Source of the DNA: DATFCK01 sp963728975
GTDB taxonomy: Bacteria; Verrucomicrobiota; Verrucomicrobiia; Chthoniobacterales; UBA10450
Assembly (NCBI GenBank): GCA_963728975.1
Contig: CAVSMF010000005.1
Coordinates: forward strand, 62,001 to 126,000
Direction: 5' to 3'
DNA length: 64,000 nt
Below are positions 37,482-47,017 of this stretch, one piece after another. How positions within the stretch are numbered: the first letter of the stretch is position 1; each line of letters opens with the position of its first letter. Position numbers and translations under genes: made by a program. Under the pieces are notes generated by a model. It was given only the letters and a program-made list of their open reading frames with translations, was not told where the DNA came from and made no database searches.

Positions 37482-37838
37482 TCATGTTCCTCCCACAACC
37501 GTGTAACCCTCCGCGCGCAGTTCTTCCGCAATTTCCTTTTCCATTTGAGCCGCTGCCTCGAATGGCATCGGATTCAAATACTCGTAGAGCTCCGGCATGA
37601 GCCGAACACCATATCGTTCGACTATCCTGGCCGATTTGTATCCGTTTTTGTGGTTCTGAAATCGCTGATCCACCGGCAGTCCTGTCATCCCGACGTAAAC
37701 ACATGGCTTCGCCGAATCGCGTCCGGGGTTCAGTCGTTGCACGGTTCGCTGTTTCAAAACAGCGTCATCAAGCAGGACGACATAAACGCTGTGGTGATAG
37801 GGATCCTTCGACGTTTTTCGGCGTCTGCGCTTCATCAT
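37482..37838 (-). CDS. GIY-YIG-type small nuclease-like protein
   Basis: A 118-residue protein with a basic N-terminus. It has SVYVVLLDD near residue 17 and CVYVGMTGLPVDQRFQNHKN near 46, the two strand motifs and the following helix of the GIY-YIG fold, in variant form (YVV and YVG). Glu101 or Glu105 in AAQMEKEIAEEL could be the metal-binding glutamate. GIY-YIG proteins cut DNA in repair, restriction or mobile introns; small stand-alone ones are of unknown role. It follows the MBL gene by 15 bases. Confidence 0.72.
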   Translation of the reverse strand: MMKRRRRKTSKDPYHHSVYVVLLDDAVLKQRTVQRLNPGRDSAKPCVYVGMTGLPVDQRFQNHKNGYKSARIVERYGVRLMPELYEYLNPMPFEAAAQMEKEIAEELRAEGYTVVGGT

Positions 37839-37853
37839 GCCGATCGAGGCGAA

Positions 37854-38672
37854 CTATCCAATCGACCTGAGATAACGCTCCACCGATCTTGCCACGATCG
37901 CCCCGGCCTTTTGCTTGATCACCCGCTCCCACCACGCGCCGTAAATCCGGTCGTAGCGATATGGCTTTAGCGCCTTTTCGATGCGTTGGATGGCGTCGCC
38001 AGGCAAAGGGATAAGATTCGGATAACTATACATGAAGCTAACAAACCCGTCTGGCGTCACCTGCAGAATATCGCCAGTCAACAGTGCACCGCGGCCATTC
38101 GCCCCCGCCGACCAATGAAGCACGGTCCCGCCGGGAAAATGCCCGCCGCAATTCACCAGAGTCAAGCCCGGCATGATTTCCTGCTGAGCGCCCTCCCAGA
38201 ATCGGATGGCCTTGCCGGAACGGACGACCCATTGGCGATCGGCGGCATGCAGATAGATCGGAGCATCATTGAAAGCCCGGCTCCACTCGAGCATGGTGGT
38301 ATAATAATGGGGATGAGAAATGGCTATCGCGCGCAGACCGCCAAGCGCGCCCACAATCTCGATCGTTGCGTCATCAATAAGGGCGATACAATCCCATAGA
38401 ACGACGCCCTCCGGCGTCCGCACCAGCAACGCCCGTTGGCCAATGGCAAACTCAGGCACGGTGCCGATGCCGGTCAATCCGGATTCATACTGTTCGATGG
38501 CGTTGCGATGAGTCCGCCGTAACTCCTCGAGCGTGGTCCACCGCTGTCCGGATGACGGAATAAATTGCCGTGAGTCGGTGCAAATTGGGCATGCCTCGGG
38601 AGGGTCTCCAGACTCCGGAAATTGCGTCCCGCAAGCCTGGCAGATAAAACAGCTCTTGTTTCCCCGCCTCAC
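37854..38672 (-). CDS. MBL-fold protein with N-terminal zinc ribbon and altered metal site
   Basis: A 272-residue protein. Residues 8-31 form a rubredoxin-like zinc ribbon with CQACG and CPIC. The rest resembles an MBL hydrolase, but the usual HxHxDH is HPHYYT, so the Asp and third His are lost; His in GGHFPGG and Asp in LLTGDILQ are kept. Proteins with the HPHYY variant exist in bacteria and plants and their activity is unclear. Its start overlaps the adenosine deaminase stop by four bases, so the two are coupled. Confidence 0.75.
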   Translation of the reverse strand: MRRGNKSCFICQACGTQFPESGDPPEACPICTDSRQFIPSSGQRWTTLEELRRTHRNAIEQYESGLTGIGTVPEFAIGQRALLVRTPEGVVLWDCIALIDDATIEIVGALGGLRAIAISHPHYYTTMLEWSRAFNDAPIYLHAADRQWVVRSGKAIRFWEGAQQEIMPGLTLVNCGGHFPGGTVLHWSAGANGRGALLTGDILQVTPDGFVSFMYSYPNLIPLPGDAIQRIEKALKPYRYDRIYGAWWERVIKQKAGAIVARSVERYLRSIG

Positions 38673-39685
38673 ATTTTTTCGTTTTTCAAATGCCGCAACT
38701 GCTTCTTTTCCGTGTCGGAGAGAAATGCGATCTCAAGAGCGTTTGCCTGCGCCTGGAAAACCTGATTGCGCGACAAGCCGGCCGCCGGAGCGGCCAGATC
38801 AAACTCGTGGGGCAAATCGATGGCGCTTACTCCGGGATCGTCGGTATTGATAGACGCGAGTAATTCGCGTTCCAGCATCGCCCGTAGCGGATGAGAAGAA
38901 AGATCCGTTACTGTGCTTGTTTGGACGTTGCTGGTCATATTCGCTTCGATTCCAATCCGGTTTTCCATCATAAAATCGATCAATGCCCCATCTTCCATCG
39001 CCCGAACGCCGTGGCCGATTCGCTCCGCCCCTAGCAATCGCAACGCATCCCACACGCTCTCGGGCCCTGCGCTCTCTCCGGCATGCACGGTCACATGCCA
39101 CCCTGCATCGCGTCCGCGCTGGAAATGCTCCGCAAAAAGCCGAGCCGGAAATCGTGCTTCGTCGCCGGCCAGATCGAGGGCCACAATATGTTGCCGCTGG
39201 CTCAGCAATGCCGCCAATTCCTTTTCGGCAATGTCCGGGCCGTAAGTGCGACTGAGAATTCCAATCAGCTGCACCCGCAGACCGGTGGCCTCCATCCCTT
39301 CGGCAACTCCTTCCACCACCGCCGCCACCACCCGGGCCGGATCAAGCCCATGTGGCTCGGACATAAACCAGGGACTGAAGCGCAGCTCGATATAATCAAT
39401 CCCCTCTCCTTTCGCATCCTCGACGTTCTCACGCGCGATGCGCCGGCAGGCATCCACGTCCCCCAGCACGGCGGTCATCCAAAGCATTTTTGCGATAAAC
39501 GCCATCACCCCCGGCTGCTTCTCCATGATTTGAACGTGCGGACGCAATTCTTCAACAGTCGCGCCCGGCAGCTTTACTCCATGACGCTTTCCCAGTTCCA
39601 ACATGGTGGCGAGCCGGACACTGCCGTCGATATGCCGGTGCAAATCGATCAATGGCAGCGTCGGATCAATAAACGAGATACTCAT
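38669..39685 (-). CDS. add: Adenosine deaminase
   Basis: A 338-residue protein from the ATG at 39685 (other in-frame ATGs lie at 39694 and 39715). It contains the zinc motif DLHRHIDGS (His16, His18), HAGES with the catalytic Glu, and SINTDDPG with the metal-binding Asp. It should convert adenosine to inosine; some relatives act on adenine or on aminofutalosine, and the Arg in HRHIDGS differs from the more usual HLHLDG(S/A). It heads an operon with the MBL and GIY-YIG genes. Confidence 0.88.
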   Translation of the reverse strand: MSISFIDPTLPLIDLHRHIDGSVRLATMLELGKRHGVKLPGATVEELRPHVQIMEKQPGVMAFIAKMLWMTAVLGDVDACRRIARENVEDAKGEGIDYIELRFSPWFMSEPHGLDPARVVAAVVEGVAEGMEATGLRVQLIGILSRTYGPDIAEKELAALLSQRQHIVALDLAGDEARFPARLFAEHFQRGRDAGWHVTVHAGESAGPESVWDALRLLGAERIGHGVRAMEDGALIDFMMENRIGIEANMTSNVQTSTVTDLSSHPLRAMLERELLASINTDDPGVSAIDLPHEFDLAAPAAGLSRNQVFQAQANALEIAFLSDTEKKQLRHLKNEKM

Positions 39686-39780
39686 GACCGGCATTCGGGG
39701 GCAGGCCCGCTCCATCGCGGCCTCCGGATGGCCCAACCCGCCGCTGTTCCCGCCTCACTTCTCATGTTCGCATGCCTTGG

Positions 39781-40207
39781 TCAGAGATCGATCCCCATCA
39801 GCATGGCACCCGGCACCTCTTCCCAGCCCTCGCGACGCCAAAACGAACGGCCTGTAACGTTGTCCGCCGCCACTAGAATCAAAGCGCGTTTCAACCCGAG
39901 CCGGCGAAGGCCATCGAGACATTCCGAGACCAACCGCCGCCCCACTCCTCTTTGTCGAAAAGCGGGATCCACCGCCAGGTGGTAGATGAAGCCCCGCCGC
40001 CCATCGTGACCGCATAGAGCTACGCCGGCAAGCTGGTTACCCTCTTCTGCCACCCGGCTCAAACCGGGATTTCGCAGAAGATAGGTTGCCAGGTCCTCCT
40101 CGGAATCGCCTTCCGCGATCTCAACACCTTCCAGCCGAGTCCCAGAGCTTAACCGCCGCGCGGTAATCGTCGATCCGGAATTCTCTTGTGCTTATCTCGA
40201 TGGCCAT
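39781..40207 (-). CDS. GNAT acetyltransferase (frameshifted)
   Basis: The gene starts at the ATG at 40207 (MAIEISTREFRIDDYRAAVK) but that frame stops after 28 codons. The next frame continues the family pattern, AEGDSEEDLATYLLRNPGLS, then GHDGRRGFIYHLAVDPAFR with the acetyl-CoA loop RQRGVGRRL and the end GRSFWRREGWEE. One base change in copy number at about 40135-40145 restores a normal protein of about 140 residues. GNAT enzymes acetylate amines with acetyl-CoA; the substrate is unknown. The 39781-40062 part alone lacks the first strand and helix. Confidence 0.8.
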
Positions 40208-40389
40208 GACCATTCCCGGGCTCAACGTTATCGCGCCACCGCTTGCAAGCGTCAACGGAGGAGTTTCCGCTGAGCTCACTGATGTCGCTCTTACCGGGGC
40301 TTGCTATTGAATCGATGCGGCCGCCCCGGCGGAAGCGTAACTGAGCGAACGCAATTACCCGGATCTCGGACGCGAATGCGATGCTCTAA

Positions 40390-43300
40390 CTATTGGTTCC
40401 CCGATTTTTCTATGAGCGCTTCACGCACTGCCTTGAGCAACTTTCCGGTGTCATAGGGCTTGGTCAGAAAGTTGCGAACACCCAGCGTCTGCAGTTCGGT
40501 ATCGCGGCTGTGCTCGCTCTGGCCGGTAGAAGCAATAAAAACCATTTCCGGTTTCATCTTCTTAATGGTTCGGATCAAAGTGACCCCATCCATATGCGGC
40601 AGCATGATGTCGCTCAGGACCGCCTTAATCGAACCCATTCGAGGCGCGAATAGGGCCAAGGCCTCGGGCCCATCGTGAGCGCAGACTACCTGATACTTTT
40701 GCTTTTCCAGGATCGTCTTGGTTACACTTAGAATCGATGGCTCGTCATCGACCACCAGAATCAATTCGCCATTTCCTTGCAACGATCCGGTCAAGACCTC
40801 GGATTTCCTGTAGATCTCGTCGCTGATTTGTGCGGGAAGAAAAACTTTGAATGTCGTCCCCTTGCCGGGGTCGCTGTAGACGGAAATGAAACCGCCATGG
40901 CTCTTGACGATCCCTACGGCGGTGGACAGACCGAGGCCGGTCCCTTTACCCACTTCTTTAGTGGTGAAAAATGGATCGAATATCTTATCGATGGTGGCGC
41001 GAGGGATTCCAGTCCCGGTATCGCTGACCTGGAGAATAAGATAACGTCCAACTTTGGCTTGCGGCATCATGGCGGCGTAATTTTCATCCACCTCGATGTT
41101 TTCGGCTGAGATCACCAGCGACCCGCCGTTCGGCATGGCGTCGCGGGAGTTGACCGCCAGGTTGAGCAAAACCTGATGCAATTGGGTGGGATCGCCCTCG
41201 ATCAACCAAACGTCTTCTGGATATCTGGCTGTAATTTCGATCGATTTCGAGAATGTTTTGCGGGCGATATCGACCAGCTCTTCAATCAAATGGCTCGGCT
41301 TGATCGTCACCCGTTCGCCTTCAATTCCGCGGGCAAAGGTCAGGACCTGTTTCACGACTCCAGCGCCCCGCCGCGCGCTCTCTTCAATCAGAGATACGGC
41401 GCGTCGGCGGTCCTCATCGTTTTGCGTCGCGCGAAGCGTTTCGGAACAAATCAGGATGGGAGTGAGAATGTTATTTAAATCGTGAGCCACACCGCTGGCC
41501 AGCGTCCCAATGCTCTCCAGCCGCTGGGCCCTGAGCAATTGGGCCTCGAGCTTCTTTTGCTCGGTGATGTCGGTATTGATGGATAAGACCGAACGCGGTG
41601 TGCCATCGCTCCGGCGAATCAGCGTCGACCAGACTTCCACCATAAGTTCCCGGCCGTCTTTGGTGACCTCCTTGACCACACCGCGATATTCGCCATTCGC
41701 GGCCAGAACCTTCGAAATCGAATCCAAGTCCTCCGAATTTGCCAAAATCATGGTCATGAGCTGGCCGATTGCTTCGGCAGCACTCCAGCCGTACAAGCGT
41801 TGCGCGCCCCGGTTCCAAAACTTAATCTTCCGATCGTCAAAATTGCGCACGATAATCGCATCGTGGGCGTGATCGAGCATCTCGGCCTGTTCCAATAATC
41901 GTTCCTCGGTGTGTTTGCGTTCAGTCAAATCCGTCCAGACCCCGACAGCTCCCGTTACCTGGCCGCTTTTATCTCGCAAGACTCGGTTGTTATCTTCGAC
42001 CCAGTGATAATTCCCATCCTTGTCTCGGAGACGGTACTCGATTGAGTAACCCTCGCCCGACCACGAATTGGCAACGACATCCAGGACTCGGTCCCGATCG
42101 TCGGGATGGAGGCTCTCCAGCCACCATTCATAGCGAGCCGATTCTTCGGCGGTGACGCCCAGCAACCGTTCGATGTTTTCGCTCACAAACATCGGGGTAA
42201 TAACCCGGTTCTCAATGCACAGGGAATAGATGACCGCCGGGGTATGGGCGAGAAGTTGGCGGAGATAGGAATGGGTCGAACGCAATTCTTCCTCGAACCG
42301 CTTGTGATCGGTAATGTCGATGCCGGTCACGATCCGAGCTCGAACCCCCTCCCAAATAATCGGTCCGGAATAAATTTCCACGTCGATCAAGGAACCATCT
42401 TTCCTCCTGTGTCGAAACTCTCCGCTGAAGTGGGCTGGAAGCTCGGAAGGCGAAATCGCTTTTACCAATTCCGACACATCCTCGGCGGGACGCAAATTCT
42501 TAAGGGTTAACTTGAGAAACTCCTCTCGCGAATAACCGTATTGGGCAATAGCCGCTTCGTTTACGGCCAGAATGTGCAAACTCTCAGTGTCGAAAATCCA
42601 CATCGGGTTGGGATTGGTTTCGAAAAGGAGACGGTACTGTTCGGCCTGCAATTTCAGCCGCATTTCTGCGACAATCTGCTCCGTAATGTCCTTGAACACG
42701 ACGATCGCCCCAATCGGCCGGCCGTCTTCCCCTTTCATCGACGCGGAGACATACTCGACCGGAAACGAGCTGCCGTCTTTCCGCCAAAACGTGTCGTTAG
42801 TTACCCGGCGGGTTGTTCCATCGCGCATGCTGGCGTAAATGGGACACGACTCGACCGGAAACCGACTGCCGTCATTTTTCTTATGATGAATCGTGGCATG
42901 AGCCGGTTTACTTAAAAGATCGTCGGTATCCCATCCCAGTAACTCTGCGGCCTTCGGATTCTCGAAAATGATGTTGCCGTTGAGATCGACACCATAAATG
43001 CCGTCGCCGGCCGATTTCAGGATCAATTCATAATTGTGCTTCAACCCTTCATACGCTTCCCGAGCCTGCCTGTGCTGGTCACGACCCCGCTTTTGCTCGA
43101 GAGCGTGCTCTACCGCCGAGCCGAGGCGGACCAGCCGATCTTTTAAAAGATAATCCGCCGCCCCATTCCGCATCGCCGCCACCGCCGTCTCTTCGCCGAT
43201 CGTTCCCGACACAATAATGAATGGGATATCCAGGCCGCTCTGCTTCAGCAGCTCCAGAGCGCGCAATCCGCTGAACTGCGGCATCGAATAATCGCAAAGA

Positions 43301-43467
43301 ATGAGTTCGACCTTGGTCTTTAGCGCAGCCAAGAACGCTTCTTCGGTATCGACTCGCTCGATCTTTGGTTTGAATCCGGAGCCGCGCAGTTTGCGCACTA
43401 TCAATTCCGCGTCAGTGGAATTGTCCTCCACAATCAAAAGTCGAATTGATCGAGAATTCTTAGCCAT
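40390..43467 (-). CDS. Hybrid sensor histidine kinase (REC-PAS x4-HK-REC)
   Basis: A 1025-residue cytoplasmic protein. An N-terminal receiver has Asp59 in LILCDYSMP. Four PAS domains follow, marked by ILKSAGDGIYGVDLNGNI, NPNPMWIFDTESLHIL, AHTPAVIYSLCIENRV and AHDAIIVRNFDDRKI, each closed by a DIT or DLT motif. The kinase core has the phospho-accepting His in ASGVAHDLNNILTPIL, an N box NLAVNSRDAMPNGG, and G boxes SDTGTGIP and GKGTGLGLST. A C-terminal receiver has LSDIMLPHMDG. It overlaps the receiver gene upstream by eight bases. No membrane segment is seen, so it senses an internal signal. Confidence 0.93.
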   Translation of the reverse strand: MAKNSRSIRLLIVEDNSTDAELIVRKLRGSGFKPKIERVDTEEAFLAALKTKVELILCDYSMPQFSGLRALELLKQSGLDIPFIIVSGTIGEETAVAAMRNGAADYLLKDRLVRLGSAVEHALEQKRGRDQHRQAREAYEGLKHNYELILKSAGDGIYGVDLNGNIIFENPKAAELLGWDTDDLLSKPAHATIHHKKNDGSRFPVESCPIYASMRDGTTRRVTNDTFWRKDGSSFPVEYVSASMKGEDGRPIGAIVVFKDITEQIVAEMRLKLQAEQYRLLFETNPNPMWIFDTESLHILAVNEAAIAQYGYSREEFLKLTLKNLRPAEDVSELVKAISPSELPAHFSGEFRHRRKDGSLIDVEIYSGPIIWEGVRARIVTGIDITDHKRFEEELRSTHSYLRQLLAHTPAVIYSLCIENRVITPMFVSENIERLLGVTAEESARYEWWLESLHPDDRDRVLDVVANSWSGEGYSIEYRLRDKDGNYHWVEDNNRVLRDKSGQVTGAVGVWTDLTERKHTEERLLEQAEMLDHAHDAIIVRNFDDRKIKFWNRGAQRLYGWSAAEAIGQLMTMILANSEDLDSISKVLAANGEYRGVVKEVTKDGRELMVEVWSTLIRRSDGTPRSVLSINTDITEQKKLEAQLLRAQRLESIGTLASGVAHDLNNILTPILICSETLRATQNDEDRRRAVSLIEESARRGAGVVKQVLTFARGIEGERVTIKPSHLIEELVDIARKTFSKSIEITARYPEDVWLIEGDPTQLHQVLLNLAVNSRDAMPNGGSLVISAENIEVDENYAAMMPQAKVGRYLILQVSDTGTGIPRATIDKIFDPFFTTKEVGKGTGLGLSTAVGIVKSHGGFISVYSDPGKGTTFKVFLPAQISDEIYRKSEVLTGSLQGNGELILVVDDEPSILSVTKTILEKQKYQVVCAHDGPEALALFAPRMGSIKAVLSDIMLPHMDGVTLIRTIKKMKPEMVFIASTGQSEHSRDTELQTLGVRNFLTKPYDTGKLLKAVREALIEKSGNQ

Positions 43468-43912
43468 CCATTCGGGGGGGTTCGTTCAACAACAGCCAAT
43501 AAAGACCCAGCTCCGACACAGCCTTGGCGAAGCCTTCAAAATTCACCGGTTTGACAATGTAACTGTTCGCACCAAGCCGATAGCTTTCCACCACATCCCT
43601 GGGCTCCTTGGAAGAGGTAAGCACCACCACCGGCGTCGTCCTGGTTCGTGGATCAGCTTTTATTTTTTCCAGCACTTCCAGGCCATCCACTTTCGGAAGT
43701 TTCAAATCGAGCAGAACCAGTTTGGGAGTGTTCTCGACGTTTCGCCCGGCGTGGGCGCCGTTGCCAAAAATAAACTCGAGCGCTTCCGCTCCGTCACGCG
43801 CTATCTGGATCCGATTGGAAAGATTGGCCTGGCGCAAAGCGCGCAACATCAGCTCCAAATCCTGCGGGTTATCTTCCACCACTAATATTTCGACGCTGTT
43901 GTTCGGGTTCAT
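43460..43912 (-). CDS. Single-domain response regulator (Rcp1-like)
   Basis: A 150-residue receiver from the ATG at 43912, which has AGGAGAAGTC in front. It has ILVVEDNPQDLELMLRAL, phospho-acceptor Asp69 in LVLLDLKLP, VVVLTSS and the Lys in YIVKPVNF. The insertion after the second helix and the NPQD start match Rcp1-type regulators that pair with phytochrome-like kinases. It has no output domain. It overlaps both neighbouring kinase genes (four and eight bases), so the three proteins are probably a phosphorelay. Confidence 0.92.
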   Translation of the reverse strand: MNPNNSVEILVVEDNPQDLELMLRALRQANLSNRIQIARDGAEALEFIFGNGAHAGRNVENTPKLVLLDLKLPKVDGLEVLEKIKADPRTRTTPVVVLTSSKEPRDVVESYRLGANSYIVKPVNFEGFAKAVSELGLYWLLLNEPPRMDG

Positions 43913-45534
43913 GACTTCTCCTCTGTTCCGAGAGTGAAATAGAAAGACGCCCCGCGGTCGGGAGTGGCCTCCACCCAAACCTGACCGCCATGCCGGTGAA
44001 CCACCCGCTGGACGATGGCCAGGCCTACGCCGGTCCCTTCGAATTCTTCGGCATGATGCAGCCGCTGAAACACTCCAAAGAGCTTATGGGCGTACTGCAT
44101 CTCGAAGCCGGTGCCGTTGTCCGAGATGGAATAGACCGTTTCATCGTTCTCCCGACGGGAACCGATTGCGACCCGCGCCGACTGACGTTTGCGGGTATAT
44201 TTGAAAGCATTCGAAATCAGGTTGAGCCAGACTTGTTTCAGGAGCGAAGGATCCCCGTGACCTGCCGGCAGGTCCCCAATATGCACATCGATCTCCCTGG
44301 CATTCTCCTGCTTTCGCAATTCCTCCACCGCTTCCCGCGCGATTCTCCCCATATTCACCACCTGTTTGTTCAATGGCGCCCGACTAAGCCGGGAAAATGT
44401 GAGGAGATCGTCAATCAACGCCCCCATCCGCTGGGCGCCGTCCCGAACGTTTTGCAGGTAATGCCGACCCTCTTTCGGCAAGCGCTTCCCGTAATCTTCG
44501 AGCACAGCCTGGGAAAAACCGTCCACCGCCCGAAGCGGCGCTCGCAAGTCGTGCGAAACGGAGTAGGAGAATGCTTCCAGTTCTTTGTTTGCCGCCTCCA
44601 GCTCGGCCGTGCGGGCGGCCACCCGTTTTTCCAATTCGACATTGAGCAAACGAATTTCTTCCTCAGCCCGCTTGCTTTCGGTGATGTCGGCGCGAATCGC
44701 GACGTATTGCCGCGGTTTTCCCTGGTCATTCAGGAACGGCACAATGGTGGTTTCCACCCAGTAAAAAGAGCCGTCTTTCGCGCGATTCTTGATTTCGCCC
44801 CGCCATACCTTGCCCTGCCCGATCGTCGCCCAAAGATTGCGAATGAACTCTTTCGGATGATATCCCGAATTGATGATCCGGTGGTCCTGGCTCAGCAATT
44901 CTTCGCGCGAATATTTCGAGATCGCGCAAAACTTATCGTTTACGTAAGTGATCTTGCCCTGGGGATCGGTGATCGCCACGATGGCGTGTTCGTCCAGGGC
45001 CGTCTTAAGATCGTTTATTTCCTTGAGCGAGGAGCGCAGCTCTTCTTCCCCCTGTTTGTGCCCGGTAATGTCACGGATGGTCACGATCCCCATCAACGGA
45101 CGCAATTCTTTGTCGTGAACCAGGGTCCCACCGTAATTGAATATTCGGGTCCAGTCGGCATCAATCCGTTTGACCGACAATTCCAGATCCTGGAGCTTTT
45201 CCCCGCGCAGGATGCGGGCCAGGGGCCATTCCTCCAGGCCTAACAATTTCCCGTCCAGGGTCGAAAGCTCGAATGTATCGACCATCTCGCTCAAAAGACG
45301 CCTTCCCTGCTCCAGATTGACGAAGCCATGAATCTTCAGCGCCGCTTGGTTCCAGTGGAGCAAACGCCCGTTCAAATCTGATACCACGACACCTTGGTCG
45401 AGATTTTCGAGAATCGTTTCAAGCTGAGCTTCCCGCTCGCGCAGCGCCTGCTCGGTGCAAAGCGCCCGGCCAATGTGCCCGGCGCCCGGCACCTGCTCCG
45501 ATAACGATCTTGGGAGATCTGTGTTTATTTCCAA
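43909..45534 (-). CDS. PAS-domain sensor histidine kinase (phytochrome-kinase-like)
   Basis: A 541-residue soluble kinase. Two PAS domains (ILENLDQGVVVSDLNGRLLH and ALDEHAIVAITDPQGKITYV) are followed by a coiled coil (LLNVELEKRVAARTAELEAA) and the kinase core with the phosphorylated His in SYSVSHDLRAPLRAVDGF. N box NLISNAFKYTRKR, then ISDNGTGFEM and FEGTGVGLAIVQR complete the ATP site. The H-box type is that of phytochrome-family kinases, but no bilin-binding GAF or PHY domain is present. First gene of the overlapping operon. Confidence 0.92.
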   Translation of the reverse strand: MEINTDLPRSLSEQVPGAGHIGRALCTEQALREREAQLETILENLDQGVVVSDLNGRLLHWNQAALKIHGFVNLEQGRRLLSEMVDTFELSTLDGKLLGLEEWPLARILRGEKLQDLELSVKRIDADWTRIFNYGGTLVHDKELRPLMGIVTIRDITGHKQGEEELRSSLKEINDLKTALDEHAIVAITDPQGKITYVNDKFCAISKYSREELLSQDHRIINSGYHPKEFIRNLWATIGQGKVWRGEIKNRAKDGSFYWVETTIVPFLNDQGKPRQYVAIRADITESKRAEEEIRLLNVELEKRVAARTAELEAANKELEAFSYSVSHDLRAPLRAVDGFSQAVLEDYGKRLPKEGRHYLQNVRDGAQRMGALIDDLLTFSRLSRAPLNKQVVNMGRIAREAVEELRKQENAREIDVHIGDLPAGHGDPSLLKQVWLNLISNAFKYTRKRQSARVAIGSRRENDETVYSISDNGTGFEMQYAHKLFGVFQRLHHAEEFEGTGVGLAIVQRVVHRHGGQVWVEATPDRGASFYFTLGTEEKS

Positions 45535-45899
45535 ATGGCGCTCTCTTCCACGCTGTGCCGCCGGCCCCCGCCCGCGCTTGTTCCACCCAGGCCGATTCCG
45601 GCGCCGGATAAACTATCGGAAACGAGAATTTCCAAAGCGGCCGATTTCATTCGATGCCTTTTAAGGGCCAAAATCCGGCCGCTGGCTTCGCTTCATCTCT
45701 GAGACGCGAATGGGTAAGCCCTCAGCGATGAGCGAAGAGCTCAGAAAAGCCCAGCGGCTGTCTTCCGGTCCGAGTCGCGATTCCAAGAAGGATTTAAATC
45801 AATATTAACTATAAGCGTGCGGCAGCGGTCCGCTTCTTTCTACAGACGATAAGTGACATCGGGTCCCGTTCTTCCAAGCGTTCCCCGCCGCTAGCGCGC
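45535..45899. other. Divergent promoter region, no gene seen
   Basis: 365 bases between the sensor operon (minus) and the 45900 gene (plus). An AT-rich run at about 45788-45815 (AAATCAATATTAACTATAAG) is the best candidate for promoter sequence. No protein-like frame or clear RNA structure is present. Confidence 0.45.
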
Positions 45900-46460
45900 A
45901 TGTCTTTTGCTTTACTTCTCGGAAGCACTCCTCCCCCAGCGGCCCATCTTGTGATCAGCCAGAAAACATTCGAAGACCTGTTGCTCGCAGCCTCCAACTG
46001 GGCCGAGGCCCAGGAGCGATTGGTCCTGGAAAGAGGCGTCCCCCTCGACTCCCGCCAGATTCAAGATGCCCGCCGGGCCGGCGTTGAAGATCCGTCTCGA
46101 ATCAGGTTTTTGGTGGTGGATCGAATCCCTTTTCCGGACAATCCGGAATTGGCCGACGCCGCCCGCCGCACCCAGATTATCACCGACGCTTCCCGAGCGA
46201 TGACTATCGGCCATGGCATTATTATTCGGGCTGATTGCTGGGGCGATCGGGAATTGATGTTGCACCAGTTCGTCCACATCGCCCAATGCGAGCGAAACGG
46301 AGGCCTGGAGTGTTTCGTTCAGAAATATCTCTGCGAACGCCGAACCTGCGCCAAATTCACTATCGGACCGTTAGAAGAAGAAGCCCGCGGGATTGCGCAC
46401 GAGATTTGTGCGGCGAATCAACCGTCTCCCAAGACCCAGGCTGAAATTGCCGGTCTTTAA
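45900..46460 (+). CDS. DUF4157-like protein with degenerate protease motif
   Basis: A 186-residue protein without a signal peptide. The region RELMLHQFVHIAQCERNGGL, then ECFVQKYLCE and PLEEEARGIAHEI, matches the zincin-like pattern LIAHELVHVxQYxRxGG...PLExEA. In an active enzyme the core is HExxH; here it is HQFVH (122-126), with the catalytic Glu replaced by Gln. It may therefore bind zinc without cutting, or be inactive. Function is unknown. Confidence 0.65.
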   Translation: MSFALLLGSTPPPAAHLVISQKTFEDLLLAASNWAEAQERLVLERGVPLDSRQIQDARRAGVEDPSRIRFLVVDRIPFPDNPELADAARRTQIITDASRAMTIGHGIIIRADCWGDRELMLHQFVHIAQCERNGGLECFVQKYLCERRTCAKFTIGPLEEEARGIAHEICAANQPSPKTQAEIAGL

Positions 46461-46645
46461 TCGGCAGACGGATCCCGAATCCGCCTGGTAGCGTTTCGGG
46501 CACAAAGCCCGCCCCTTCAAGCCGTCTCGCTGCCAAGGGGGACCGGGCCCGGAATTGCAACCCGCCCAAGTCCCAGCGTCTGGATATTTAACACCAGATT
46601 GAAAGGCGATAGCGGTACAAACGTTGCTACCCTTAAACCGATTCG

Positions 46646-47017
46646 ATGGACGCTACGTTGAAAATTCTGGCTGTGGACGACGAGCCGTCGATCCGGCATT
46701 CGATGCGCTATATTTTTGGCGGTCCGCGCTATGAAGTAACCATCGCCGAGAGCGGAGAGGAAGCTCTGGCCAAACTCGGCGCGCACGCCGCTGCTTTCGA
46801 CATTATTGTCATCGACCAGAAGATGCCTCACCTGACCGGCCTGGAATTAGTCGAGCAAATCCGGCAACGCGGTTTCGCGGGCAAGATGATGGTCTTATCG
46901 GCCCATCTTTCGCCGGAAATTCGAGCCGCCTACCAGGAGATGGAAGTCCGGGTCCTGCTGGACAAACCGTTTAACATCGAGGATCTCCGAACGGCCCTCG
47001 ACGCCCTGGCTGCCTAA
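46646..47017 (+). CDS. Single-domain response regulator
   Basis: A 123-residue receiver: ILAVDDEPSIRHSMRYIF, phospho-acceptor Asp57 in IIVIDQKMP, VLSAHL and the conserved Lys in LLDKPFN. No output domain. It may serve the sensor operon 1-6 kb upstream or an unlinked kinase. Its last four bases overlap the convergent EamA gene. Confidence 0.92.
   Translation: MDATLKILAVDDEPSIRHSMRYIFGGPRYEVTIAESGEEALAKLGAHAAAFDIIVIDQKMPHLTGLELVEQIRQRGFAGKMMVLSAHLSPEIRAAYQEMEVRVLLDKPFNIEDLRTALDALAA

Noticed and set aside
37027..37970. Long overlapping open frames in five readings across the heptamer array
   Set aside because: They arise because a stop-free 7-base unit is open in every frame. Translations are pure PNAQRPT or GVGRWAL repeats with no domain or start signal.
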